Assembly (NCBI GenBank): GCA_050084515.1
Contig: CM114273.1
Location: forward strand, 19,964,001 to 20,028,000
Direction: 5' to 3'
Source of the DNA: Blasia pusilla
Lineage: Eukaryota; Marchantiophyta; Marchantiopsida; Blasiales
Length of the DNA: 64,000 bases
Shown here: positions 36,351-47,425 of the stretch, piece by piece
Numbering within the stretch: position 1 is the stretch's first letter
How the letters are laid out: each line of letters begins with the position of its first letter
Translations under genes and position numbers: made by a program
The notes under the pieces: model-generated
What the model was told of the DNA's origin: nothing
What the model saw: only the letters and a program-made list of their open reading frames with translations
Databases searched by the model: none

Positions 36351-38590
36351 AGCAGGAGCAGCTCAGGCTCATGTTCCCGAGCCCTTTCAGTCACTCGCTC
36401 GCCGCAGCCCTCGCTCGTTTCGTAACTTTCCTTTCATTCATCGCAGAGAGGGATTGCATTTTTACGAATCCCCGGGGCATCTCCCTACGCAGGAATCGTT
36501 CTTCACCTATGTACCCACCTACCTAAACCCTCCCTCCCTTCCCTGTAAGAGCCCAAAGATAAGAGCCCAAAGATAAGATTGAAGCCGATGAAGCTCCTCC
36601 TCCTCCTCCTCGAACTGCTCATCTGTGGGGAAGCGTATCGGCTTTCGACCGTGTAACAGTCCATAGAGTCGAGATTGGATTGGATTGGATTGAATCGACT
36701 CCGATGAGCGCAACTTCCGACGGCTTGCGAGCTCGCCATGGTGACGCGCATCGACATGTCGTAGAATAACGGAGCGATGGCGGAGAGCGGCTCGTCTTCC
36801 GTGGATTCACGGCAGCGCAGCGAAGCTCGGAATCGATGCGCCTCCGCCGCGCGCGGTAGGATTAGGCGTCGGCGCCGAGAAACATGTCCGTTGCTGGCGA
36901 CGGCGGTACGACTCGCGAGCGCGTGAGGAGTGAGGAGAGGAGCAGCAGACGGAGACGGAGATGGCGATGGCGGTGGAGGAACGTGTGCAGCGGAAATCGA
37001 CGAGATTGGGAAAGCTCTGCGTAGCTCGTACAGGCGTGCGTTATCCGTTTTCGAGATTGCTTGACAGTCTCTCTAGTAGAAGGGGAACAGGAGTACTACC
37101 GCATTCGAAAGAACGAACTCCGAGTTTTCATTCATTATCGCCTTCACGCGATTCTCTCTTGTTGTCTCCTCCCTCATCTTCGCGTGCTTCCGCCTTTCGC
37201 GACGCCAGAGAGAGGAGTAAAGGCCAAACCTTTCGCCATCGCAATTCGCAATGGATCAACAGCCGCCAAAGATGGGACGAGCCCAGGAAACACCTCAAAC
37301 GTTCACCTGACGATGCGCTTGTACTCCTCATCTCGTCTTCTTACAGTAGTCCATAAAATCGACGGTGCCCTCGAACGTTAATACGAGGCGCTTAGTCAAT
37401 GGTAAATTGTGTCGGACGTTCTTGAATGACGTTGAGAAAATGTACCTTCTGCGAATCTTTTTCAACTGGAAAGGTTTCTATATACAGTTTTTGCATGTCC
37501 GTGTCGTATCGGGTGCATTCTGCCTTTCTGGAATCATTTACTTATTTGCCCCTAATGCATGGGAGAGCTCACGGATGTCGTGATTTACAGCAAGTGCTCA
37601 TGGTTCAATACTTCAGGAATGTTCATCTGCCTACGTTTCAAGAAGTCGTGAGCTATCAGATTCCGTGCCTAACGAATAATGAAGCTTCTTACAGAAGTGG
37701 TTAGGGTCGAAACAAAACAACGAGCTCTTTGATCGTTTTTTTTTGGTTGAGTACTCCCATAACAATATGGATCCATGTAGAGGCTCCGGTGCAGGTCCTG
37801 GATGCTCTTGCACGCAGCAGCTGTGCAAGAAAGTTCTTGCGCCGTGGCCATGGAGTTGCTGACCGTGGTCGGAAGAGATGAGGAAGATTCGGCCGATGCC
37901 ATTCGTCATGGTAATTGATTGCAATTCAACAGATATCTCTCGCCATCACAGATCGACGAGCCCTCATTTCCTACGCCCACGCAGTCAGTCTTCTCTCTTG
38001 GTAGATGACCAAGAGGTGAACTGAAACTGACATAAGGTCCCAGTCTTCTCTCTTGGTCATCTACCGAGAGAGAAACTCCTCATTTGAAGTGTTCATTCAC
38101 GCAGTCGGTCTTCTCAGGATAACCGAAACTGACATAAGGTCCCAGGTTCAAGTCTCCCTTTGAGAGTGGGGGCGGTCTGGAGCCCAGGTTCCAAGTCAAA
38201 AGTTCCAAACCTTCACTCAAATTTCAACTCTCCTCAGAGAATCCCCCACAGAAATGCTTGAAATCTAGATGTCAAGATCACATATGATGTGAAGGGCGTC
38301 TGCTGCGCGTGATTGATTCTCCATGCCTTGCAAGCACCTGCGCCATAGAAGAAACACTCCGGCAATCTTAATCTTGCTAGCCATGAAATCCGTGACTTGC
38401 AGATCACGGGCTTGGAAGAGCTCAGAGAACTCTCGGCTGCAGCTGCTTTCATGGTAATCGCCATTCAATGTATATTTCTGCCCATCGAGAATCCCTCATT
38501 CAAAACGTTTGCACATCACAGACGCAGAGAGAGAGAGAGAGAGAGGACAGCAATAATTCACAATGTTTACACAATCAGAGAGAATCACAC
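36351..38590. other. Intergenic region between receptor kinase and dehydrogenase genes
   Basis: It is GC-rich to about 37400, then mixed. A plus-strand frame at 36961-37356 (131 codons) starts with ATGGCGATGGCG but has no recognised domain. Direct repeats are present: 37980-38038 and 38098-38143 share a 'gcagtc(a/g)gtcttctc' start and 'gaaactgacataaggtcccag'. A palindromic CTTGGTAGATGACCAAG lies near 37999. A weakly similar pair (about 37770-37970 and 38290-38500) suggests an old duplication. No gene is supported. Confidence 0.45.
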
Positions 38591-38599
38591 ACACACACA

Positions 38600-38850
38600 G
38601 CGTGAGAGAGAGTGAACTCAATAAGCAGTTCCTGTCGTAGCCTCGCGACCATAGACCCCGCGCCCTGGTTGAGAATCGGATGGGTGTAGAGAGAGGAGCA
38701 AGTGAAGAAGGTACCATATGAGAGGAGGGAGGTACTACTGAACAACGTGTTCGTGCGGAAACTAGAAACCTAGAAACTCAACCAAGAAACTCTTCACCAC
38801 ACTATCTACTTTACCTGATTGGTATTCCCAATAGACATTACTTACCAGTG
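38600..38850 (-). repeat. Left arm of a long inverted repeat around GPDH exon 1
   Basis: Read on the minus strand this matches 40833-41100 on the plus strand along almost its full length. Shared blocks include 'ctggtaagtaatgtctattggg', 'gtggtgaagagtttcttggttga', 'cctcctctcatatggtacc' and 'gcgcggggtctatggtcgc'. Adjacent GA and CA microsatellites are also mirrored. Confidence 0.85.
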
Positions 38851-39004
38851 CAGCAGCTTTGGGCAATGAATCAAGGCTACTGAATGTGTTGAACAATTCT
38901 GGTGTTACCAGCTTGGCAGTATCAGTATATGCTCTGTGTGTTTTGAGTTTTGCGCAGGAGAAGGAGAGAGAGAGGGAGGGACAGCGGTAATTATGACATG
39001 CAAG

Positions 39005-39475
39005 AGGATGGTAGAATAGGCAGCAGGCACCTCGGAAATGGACAAAACCCCTGACGACCTGAGACCGAACGAACTAAGCACACAGAAGTCACCCACATAC
39101 GCCAAGCAAGAGGCGAAGAAAACGAGGACGCAGAGAAAAGGCGCGATTGGTACGAGTGAAGCGGAGATTCGCACCAGAGAACCTCTGAGCGATGAGAGAG
39201 ACGAGGATGTGAGAGCCGTTGACTAGTATTTATAAGAAATACTGAAGAACAGGTGTTGGTGGTAGCAAGCTGATGGCAAGCGGTGGGTAGAGTAGCGCAA
39301 TGCCTGCGACTCTGAAGCGGATAATCCCTAACGACCTCAGACTGACTGAACTCCACGAGGCGAAGAGCCAAGCACACGGAAATTCACACGCATACGCCAA
39401 GCAGGAGGCGAAGAAAAGAAGGACGCATTGACTGCTGAAAAGGGTGGCGAGTCGAGCGGAGATTTGAACCATTGA
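39005..39475. repeat. Two imperfect direct repeats upstream of GPDH
   Basis: Segments near 39005-39185 and 39284-39475 share the order 'ggtaga...gcag/gcaa', 'cctgacgacctgaga'-like, 'aagcacac', 'catacgccaagca(a/g)gaggcgaagaaaa' and 'gcggagatt'. They lie within the 1 kb before the dehydrogenase start codon, so they may be part of a duplicated promoter segment. Confidence 0.65.
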
Positions 39476-39792
39476 GGAGGACGAACTGATGATGAATGGA
39501 TGAATGAATGAATGGAGGAAGGGGTCGGCAGTCAGACGCACAGAAAGGCAGATGGGCGGACAGTGAGGGGATTGTGGCGATGGCGTCCAGAGGTGGGATC
39601 GCACGTGCTGGAGGATGAAGGTGAGCAGAGGGTGAGAGTATCAGCGAGTGTCAGGATCCTGGAGTGCCAGTAGACGGCGAGAACTGAGCAGAGGCGGACA
39701 ATCTTGTGCTTTGAATGAACCATTACTGGGGCTTGCATGATCGGATCGTTGCAGCTGCCGATCGGACAAAAGGCAGCCTTTGAATATCCGCC

Positions 39793-42700
39793 ATGAGGGG
39801 CCCCGCATTTACTCTAGCGCTATGGCGTGGAGCTGCTGCCTTGAGGAGCTTGCGAGGTGGAGGCGGCCTTGCGCAGTGCTGTCATGGCTCCTGCTCCTGC
39901 TCCACCTCCACTTCGTCCTCGCACTTCCCCCGCGCAGGCGCCAGGTCCATCTTCGCAGCTTCAGCTGCGTCCTTGCGCACTGGAGCCTGCCTGCTGCGGG
40001 ACATGGCACCGGAAGTGGGGGCAGCGGATTCACGGGAGGTGGCCTTGGATCGAGTGGCGATTATTGGAAGTGGCAATTGGGGAAGTGTAGCCGCGCGCCT
40101 CGCAGCAATCAATGCTCGCAGGCTTCTATCTTTCCAAGGTGGGTCTGTGCAGGTCACGTCTGTCTATCAATCCACTTACCTCTCTATGCCGCTGGGTTGC
40201 CGAATTTTGGACCTTTACTTGAGCTCGCCGACCGCTAAAATCCATCGTCAGAATTGAATCACGACAACGACAGAATGCAGGTTCTGCAATTGCCTAGCGA
40301 GCTCGTAATTCCGGAGGAAAATGAGAGAGAGACAGAGAGAGAGAGCTGACAGTCGGATCGTCTCATTTCCTCCCCACCGCGTTTGAGATCCTCATCTTCT
40401 TACGGTTCCACCCTCAGCTCAGCATTCCACGTCCGGCCCATGATGTAGTTCCCCACTTTCATCCCTGCTCTGCTCTGCTCAGCCCAGCCCCGCTCCCGGT
40501 GTGGCGGATCTGAGAATCCCACGCAGCTGCCATGACCTCACGGGATGATTAGTTTCCATGACAGTCTCCTGTTTCAGTTTCAGTTTCAGTTTCTCTCTCT
40601 CTCTCACACCCATCCCAGTCTCAAGCACCGTCCAAGTATATGGTCGCAAGGCTACGACACGCACTACTTAGTAAGTACTCTCTCTTTCTCTCTCCTCATG
40701 TGGTACCTTCTTCGCTTCGTCCTCTCTCTACACCCATCCCAGTCTCGAGCACCGTCCAACCAGGGCGCGGGGTCTATGGTCGCAAGGCCACGACGGTCAC
40801 TACTTAATGAGTACATTCTCTCTCTCTCACTGGTAAGTAATGTCTATTGGGGATCCCAATCAGGTAAAGTAGATGGTGTGGTGAAGAGTTTCTTGGTTGA
40901 CACTTGGAAGCTCCGCACAAACACGTTGTTTGGTCAGCACTCACACTATATGAGAGTGTCTCCCTCCTCTCATATGGTACCTTCTTCACTTGCTTCTCTC
41001 TCTACACCCATCCCAGTCTCAAGCACCGTCCAACCAGGGCGCGGGGTCTATGGTCGCAAGGCTACGACAGGCACTACTTAATGAGTACTGTCTCTCTCTC
41101 ACGCACGCACGCACACACACACACTCAAATTGGAATTGTTGATGGAATTTGACAGATGAGGTGCGAGTGTGGGTTTTTGAAGAGAAACTGGGAAGCGGGG
41201 AGCTCTTGAGTGACGTTATCAACCGGACGCAGGTGCTAGTGCGAACCTCACTCTTGAATAATCCGATCCGTCCATGAGGTGCCCAGTCGTGGTAGCAGCT
41301 GCATAAAGTCTTCGGTGTGGGGGTCTTGCGGTTTGGCTGGCCATTGCGCTGCATGACTGCTTTAATGTCGTGGACCTTTCGATGCTGCGAACTCGTGCCT
41401 CTCACAACTTTTCTGGATCTCTTGTTGCTTTTTCCCAGGAGAACGTGAAGTACCTGCCCAATGTCAAGCTGGGGCCCAATGTGGTTGCAGATCCCAATCT
41501 GGAATCTGCCGGTAGACCGCTGACTCGTGTTCTCCTACCCATGCCTTCAACCCTGACGAAGATTTCCTCCGGCTGTTCAAGTTCGGAACATTGTGGAAGT
41601 GCTGAGTATAACATGCGAAGAATTCTCTTTGGATACTCTTTCTGAAAAATTCAAGACAATATCCTTCAGTCTTTGCAAATAGCCCAATCGAAGTATGGGA
41701 GAAAGGAAGTGAAGTGCTCTTAGTTTGAGGGATCTAGTGGTCGAGCACAGCATGTGATGAACTCCTTTGGGCTATAATTCTCTGAAAAACCCAAGAAAAT
41801 ATCCTTCAGTCTTTGCAAGTAGCCCAATCGAAATACGGGAGAAAGGAAGGGGAATGCTCTTCGTTTGAGGGATCTGGTGAAGGGATTGATCCCTGAGGTA
41901 GACTGGTTAAATCTTTGATCATAAGGAGTAGTTTGTGGGGTTCTGCTGGCAGTGACTGTGTTCCTGGTGGACGTTGCAGTGAAGAATGCTACAATGCTGG
42001 TTTTTGTAACCCCTCATCAGTTCATCGAGGGCATCTGTAAAAAATTGAAGGGCAAAATCCGACCAGATTCAAAGGCTATCTCACTTATCAAAGGCATGGA
42101 GGTGCGAACTGTAACCCTGTGCATCTTGGAACCTATTCTTTCAGGCCGAATGGATCCTTTCTACTGCAAAGTCACCGTTGCACTTATGATTCATTGCCCT
42201 TGCAGTAATCAGGTCATCAATTGGTGCATTACCTTTATGAAGCCATTCGAGACGATCATTTGGCACCATCAAGAACACTGTCCTTAAAATCTTCAAAAGC
42301 TCCTGCATATAGGCGATTAGGATCATCACCATTAGCACCTTCTAGATGACTGAGAAAAGTGATCAATCTTTTGGGAGCACGAGTTCGCATTATCATCACC
42401 CTAAACTCTGCCAACAGAAATTCTGAAGTGTTGATGTGCTGGAGATCACCGAGTTTTAACCCTAACACTCACAGTGAAATCACGTTTCCCAATCCCAGGT
42501 GAGAAAAGAAGGCCCCCAAATGATTTCGAAAGTTATTACGGAGCAGCTGGGGATTGATTGTTCTGTGCTCATGGGAGCCAACATTGCAAACGAGGTATTT
42601 TCTGATTCAGCCACCCAAACTGTTCTGACTCTAGACTCTAGGCTAGCTCTTTTACACTCGATGACGCTATGTCTGAGGACTAACTGTTGGACTGACTTTC

Positions 42701-44796
42701 GGTGTTCCTCTACAGGTTGCTGTTGAACAGTTTAGTGAAGCAACAGTGGGCTACAGAAAAGATGAGAAATCAGCAGAGAAGTGGGTTCAAGTGTTTAGCA
42801 CTCCTTATTTCCAAGTCACTCCCGTAAGTGAAATCTGAATGTGAAGATGAGCTTGTGATGCAAATCTTGGGGTGTCAAAGATTTGTTTGAGACCACCTGA
42901 GCCCAGCTGCTGAGTAGTTATTTTCATCATTGTGGGCATCATTTGTAGGTTCAAGATGTCGAGGGAGTAGAGTTATGCGGGACGTTGAAGAACGTGGTCG
43001 CTATAGCTGCTGGTATGATGAACTCCACCATTATCAAGCTCTTTTTCCTCATCAGTCATTTTACAAACGAGAGTGGAAGTTAAGCTTATTGATCGAATTA
43101 TTATTCACCCCTTGAAGAAGCTTTAGAGATCTCCTCATCTAAAGATGTTTCCACTTGTCGATCCGCCGGGATTTGAGCCAGATGAAGACTTTGAGACTAA
43201 TTCAACTCGGAATCTTACCATGTTGGAGTAAGCAGGACTGGTGGATGGTCTTAACATGGGCAACAACACCAAGGTTTTGGTATTCCGAGCCCATAATCTT
43301 TGTCTTATCATGCCGGCTAGCACCGTTCTCTAGTAAACTGACTTGTATTTTAAAAACTGGGGAGGGCTCAATAACTGCCAGTGACGCATGAATGACACTG
43401 CTGTCATGTGCACTGAAATTCAGAACTCTTTCATCTGAATGGCAGATATCACCACAAATGCCCTTCCAAGTGCATCTGCATTCGAGTCTAGTAGGGTTAT
43501 CTCCTATGTCTAGGCATCTGCTAACAATGGCATTGGATTATTCCAACACAGGCTGCTATCATGCGCATTGGACTTCGGGAAATGATGCTGTTTTCCAAGA
43601 TGCTATTTCCATCTGTGCAGGATGAGACTTTCTTTGAAAGCTGTGGAGTTGCGGACCTCATCACCACTTGCTGTAATTGATTCCTACAACCTATATGAGC
43701 ATTCCACAGAGTAGGTCAGACATGTCAGAGGATGTGGCTGTCAGCTTGAATCTATCTTTAGTGCACTACTTGCTCCTCCTCAGGGAAAACCTGATGTGTT
43801 TTGCTCTGGCAGTGGGAGGCCGTAATAGGAAAGTTGCAGATGCCTTTGCAAGGCATGGTGGGAAAAGGTAATTTTACTTTCCTCTGGTCATGGTCATTAT
43901 TTCTCACAAGGAATCTGAATTGCATCAATAATCTGGATCAAACAGTACAGTACACATCTTGTTCCATCCATCCTGGTTTGGTTGGCTACTGGTTGGAGAT
44001 TCAAACTCACCAGCTGTATATGCTGCCACACGTCTGGTTTTGGCACCAATGAAACCATAGCATGGATGGTACTTGTCATCATCGATAAAGGTGTCAGCGA
44101 CCGGTGTCCTTGTTGTGGATTTCTATAGCATCTTGGTGATCAGTAAATTGACATTATGTTAGGAAATGTGTCAAAATCTTGCTAGATTTTGGGAATTAGG
44201 AGCTCCTTGGGAATGTACCATCAGGGTATACTCCAATGAAGCATTTGCTGACTCTTTGGGTGTGCTGTGGATGAAAGGTCTTTTGATGAGTTGGAAGAGG
44301 AGTTGCTGAATGGTCAAAAGCTACAGGTATTCATCTCTCCCAAGGCCCATGATCTGCCAACTGAAAGAAACTTTTATATTCGTCAATACGAGTACATCGA
44401 CCATCCAAGCATTTGACATGATCTTTCAGACAACCTTGAAAACATGGATACATGACTTCCAAGAGATGCAAGAATTGAATGCCTGGACGAAAATACTTCA
44501 ACATAAGTATCTAGGGTGTTTGTCACGTCTAATACCACTTTCTCGAGTCCCTGAACGTATTCATAGAAGGTGTGGAGATGCTTTCTGCCTTGCTGAGGTG
44601 GGACTTTGGATTTCAGGGAGTGCTCACAGCAAAGGAGGTTTATGAAGTTTTAAAGGCCAGAAACTGGCAAGAGTCTTTCCCTCTTTTTTCAGCTGTACAT
44701 GCTGTAGCATCGGGACACCTCCCACCTACCGCCATTTTGGAGTACAGTGGGCATGTCCCTCGCAAACTCACCAGTATACATGAGCAACACGCATAA
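39793..44796 (+). CDS. NAD-dependent glycerol-3-phosphate dehydrogenase, plastidial plant type
   Basis: Interconverts dihydroxyacetone phosphate and sn-glycerol-3-phosphate, the glycerol backbone donor for membrane and storage lipids. Twelve exons: 39793-40138, 41156-41232, 41439-41511, 41980-42101, 42499-42594, 42716-42823, 42949-43012, 43236-43273, 43552-43672, 43813-43867, 44278-44326 and 44617-44796. The sum is 1329 bp (442 aa) in one frame with GT-AG introns. Landmarks: Rossmann NAD loop GSGNWGS (92-98), LVFVTPHQF, the SLIKGME strand, [21 protein letters not shown] with the conserved catalytic lysine, and GGRNRKVA. The whole core follows Arabidopsis At5g40610 (plastidial GPDHp). Residues 1-85 are rich in Ala, Arg and Ser and poor in acid, as in an organelle transit peptide. 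An internal Met71 could give a shorter, possibly cytosolic form. Intron 1 is enlarged by repeats. Confidence 0.92.
40600..41100 (+). repeat. Direct repeats and right arm of inverted repeat in GPDH intron 1
   Basis: Three direct copies of a roughly 85-bp unit lie near 40603-40682, 40730-40815 and 41003-41090. Each contains 'cacccatcccagtct', 'gcaccgtcca', 'atggtcgcaaggc' and 'actactta', followed by TC/CA microsatellite. Positions 40833-41100 also form the right arm of the inverted repeat with 38600-38850. Together they account for about half of the 1,017-bp intron 1. Confidence 0.85.
41641..41880 (+). repeat. Two direct repeats in GPDH intron 3
   Basis: The segment from 41641 recurs from 41781 (period 140 bp). 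It shares 'atatccttcagtctttgcaa', 'tagcccaatcgaa', 'gggagaaaggaag' and 'tttgagggatct'. The repeat lies wholly inside intron 41512-41979. Confidence 0.8.
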
Positions 44797-47425
44797 TTGT
44801 TGAGTTGTAACTCCAATTAAGGTAGGACTCCTGCAAATATCTAATGCATGATGGACAGCTTCAAGCTACCTGGATGAACCTCGAGCTATTTCCCCAGGGT
44901 TGACTGGGAATCAATGCAGGGGGGGTTCTGGGTTTGGCCATACATAGCCACTCAAATGAAGAAAGGTATCAACACGCCAAGCTTACAAGTTACAACGGCT
45001 TTCAGAAGTTGTGCAAACAAAATGATCATGTGTCACCTCACGATTTTGCGGCCAAAGCAACAAGTTGTAAAATTGAGTCTACAGTAATCAACAATGCAAT
45101 TTTAAATCTCTACCATGAATGGGTGTACTTGTGGTAAATGTAGGGAATATGTTCCGTTAAATGATGTTCAAAGGTTGTGTTGCAGCATAGTTCTCGGATG
45201 ATGAGTTCCATTACAGATTGTAGAGACTACAATCAATGGAGACTTCTGTTTTTGGAACCCGTTGCCACATACAAGAAAGGATGCAGATGCGATGATCTCA
45301 CCTAGTTGACATACACTATCTCGAATGGAGTTGTATTGCGCACTGCTTGTCAGTCGTTGAGGAAGAAAAAAACCGCAGTTTCCCAAAACATATGCATACT
45401 ACCGGTGGTGTGGTGAACTTTTCACATGGTACTTTGAGGAAACCTAAAATTCTTCTAACAGGCGCCTCTGGTCTGAGTTACAGGGTGTCAAAGATGCTGA
45501 AATAGCAATCTTCATGCTGTTCTGATGATTACATAAACCCAGGGCATTGAAGGTAGAGTTTCTATCCATTTAGCGCATGTGCTTTCATAGAACGAATACA
45601 TCCTTTGAATTTTCTTGTAGTTTCTTGTACTTAGAAATTCTGAAAAGCTGAAAAAGAAAGAAATAAGGGATCCTTCTGTTGGATGGTAAAGCTGGGTAGG
45701 TCTAATTGGAGCTTTCATGTGGACCGTGCCCTGTTGGATACTAAAGCTGGGTAAGTCTAATTGGAACTTTCATGTGGACCGTGACCTGCCTCATGACAAA
45801 GGCACAATGACCAGATTTTCCAAAAAAATTCTTGTTCTTACTCTCACAATTCAAAAAGTGCAAAAAGTGTACATATCAAGAAACTGTCCAGAACCTACGT
45901 GTTGACTCTTAATTATGAGATTAATACGCATTCCATTTATGTGCAATTTTCCAAACTGCACTTCCTGTGCAGACTTCCTCTGTTTTCTAATCATTAAGCA
46001 CAGAACCTTTGCAGAAACGACTGAATAGAATAGATCCAACATCCAACATCCACACTAAATCTGCTAAATTCAGAGACAACTAGTCTTTCCCAGGAATTCA
46101 CTTCCAGCTGGTACAAATTCCATGGACGAACCACAGAGTACCCATCTTTTGTTTGACTTGGCTGGTGGTCATGATTTATTTAAAAAATGGACTTTTGATA
46201 CAGAATTGGTGGGTGGAGTGCATATTTCACCTTCTTTGAGCTGACACTTGGTCAACCTCCCTTTGCGCATTACAGCGTAGAAATATCTACATTATCCTCA
46301 AAATTGGTAGGATGTCATGCTATGAAAGCTTATGCTTCAGAAGCACCATGATGTTACAATGTTGGCAGTTCTCCTCAGTCAGCTGCAGCATCTGATAATC
46401 TTGTTGAAGAACCTGTTCCACTACTTTAGGCAAATCTCAAACCCTAGTTGTCACTGACAATGAGCAATGGTTGGGTCATCAACATTTTTCATTTTACATT
46501 CCAGTGTCATAGAGCTGCCCGCAATATTGAAGGGCCAATAGTGAGTCGCAAGTGGCTTCATCTCTGCAAACCATCAAAGCACGTTTCAGATCAGATTGAC
46601 ATGGACCTTCTACAGTATGCCAAGTAAGCTAAAAGTCTATCAAAATAGGACACACCACCCTTCTACTCATTGGGCCCAGGCCTATCTCCGCCTGAAATGC
46701 ATGTATTCCTCACATTTCATTGATTTCCTTACAATCGAACATCTATCCGCTAAAGAAGCACCAATTACCCTTAACTTCTCCAATGCCCAATAAAGAACTC
46801 TATAAAAAGCTGACCTGTTAATAATAGGTTCTTGCAAAGTCAAGAAAATTGTAGTTCATAAAAACAAACAAAATCCCCATGGTGTGAACAAGAAACAGGT
46901 CAAGAACAACCCAGGAGCAATGGAGATAGTTCCAATTTCCGAAATTGCACCCAAAAAGACTTTTGTTGTTAAAATAACCAATCCCGAAATCGGAAAGACA
47001 CTTTAGGAATGGAATCAATCATCCACATCAATTTTGAACTACTCCAGACCATAATACCGCTTACAACCTTCTGCAACATTTGAATTGTTAAAGAGCAAAA
47101 AGAGAAGCTCCAAATTTCCTTAAATCTGTGAATTTGCTTTGCATTTCTAAAACATATGAAAACAAAAAACTACTAGATTCCAGCAAGGGGATGAGGTTCT
47201 CTCAACCCGAACTCTTCCAAGTTTGAAAATCATAAACAAACACAGATATCACATCTCCGAGCCAATATTTGTTGTTGGAAGAGGCCAGCAGGTAAGCTGA
47301 AAAAGTGAGCACTAGAAAGCTTACCCCTTGTGCTGCTGTTGGAAGGGTCACACCATTATTGACGTGGATGTGCTGCATCATTTGTGGACGACGTCCAACA
47401 GGAAAATGATCTCTAGAATCTTAAC
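44797..47425. other. 3' region of GPDH and convergent intergenic DNA
   Basis: The two flanking genes converge here. No further coding exon was identified. A 55-bp tandem duplication lies at 45677-45731/45732-45786 (shared 'aaagctgggta', 'gtctaattgga' and 'tttcatgtggaccgtg'). The rest shows short open frames without motifs. Confidence 0.5.
45677..45786. repeat. Two-copy 55-bp tandem repeat
   Basis: Two adjacent units of 55 bp start at 45677 and 45732 with a few substitutions. They are non-coding and lie about 0.9 kb after the dehydrogenase stop codon. Confidence 0.85.

Noticed and set aside
36961-37356. 131-codon plus-strand frame as a possible separate gene
   Set aside because: It begins with a plausible ATGGCG context but has no recognisable domain and no clear continuing exon, so it is left as intergenic.
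38098-38165. B-box-like GGTTCAAGTCTC as a tRNA gene
   Set aside because: No A box at the right distance and no acceptor-stem pairing.
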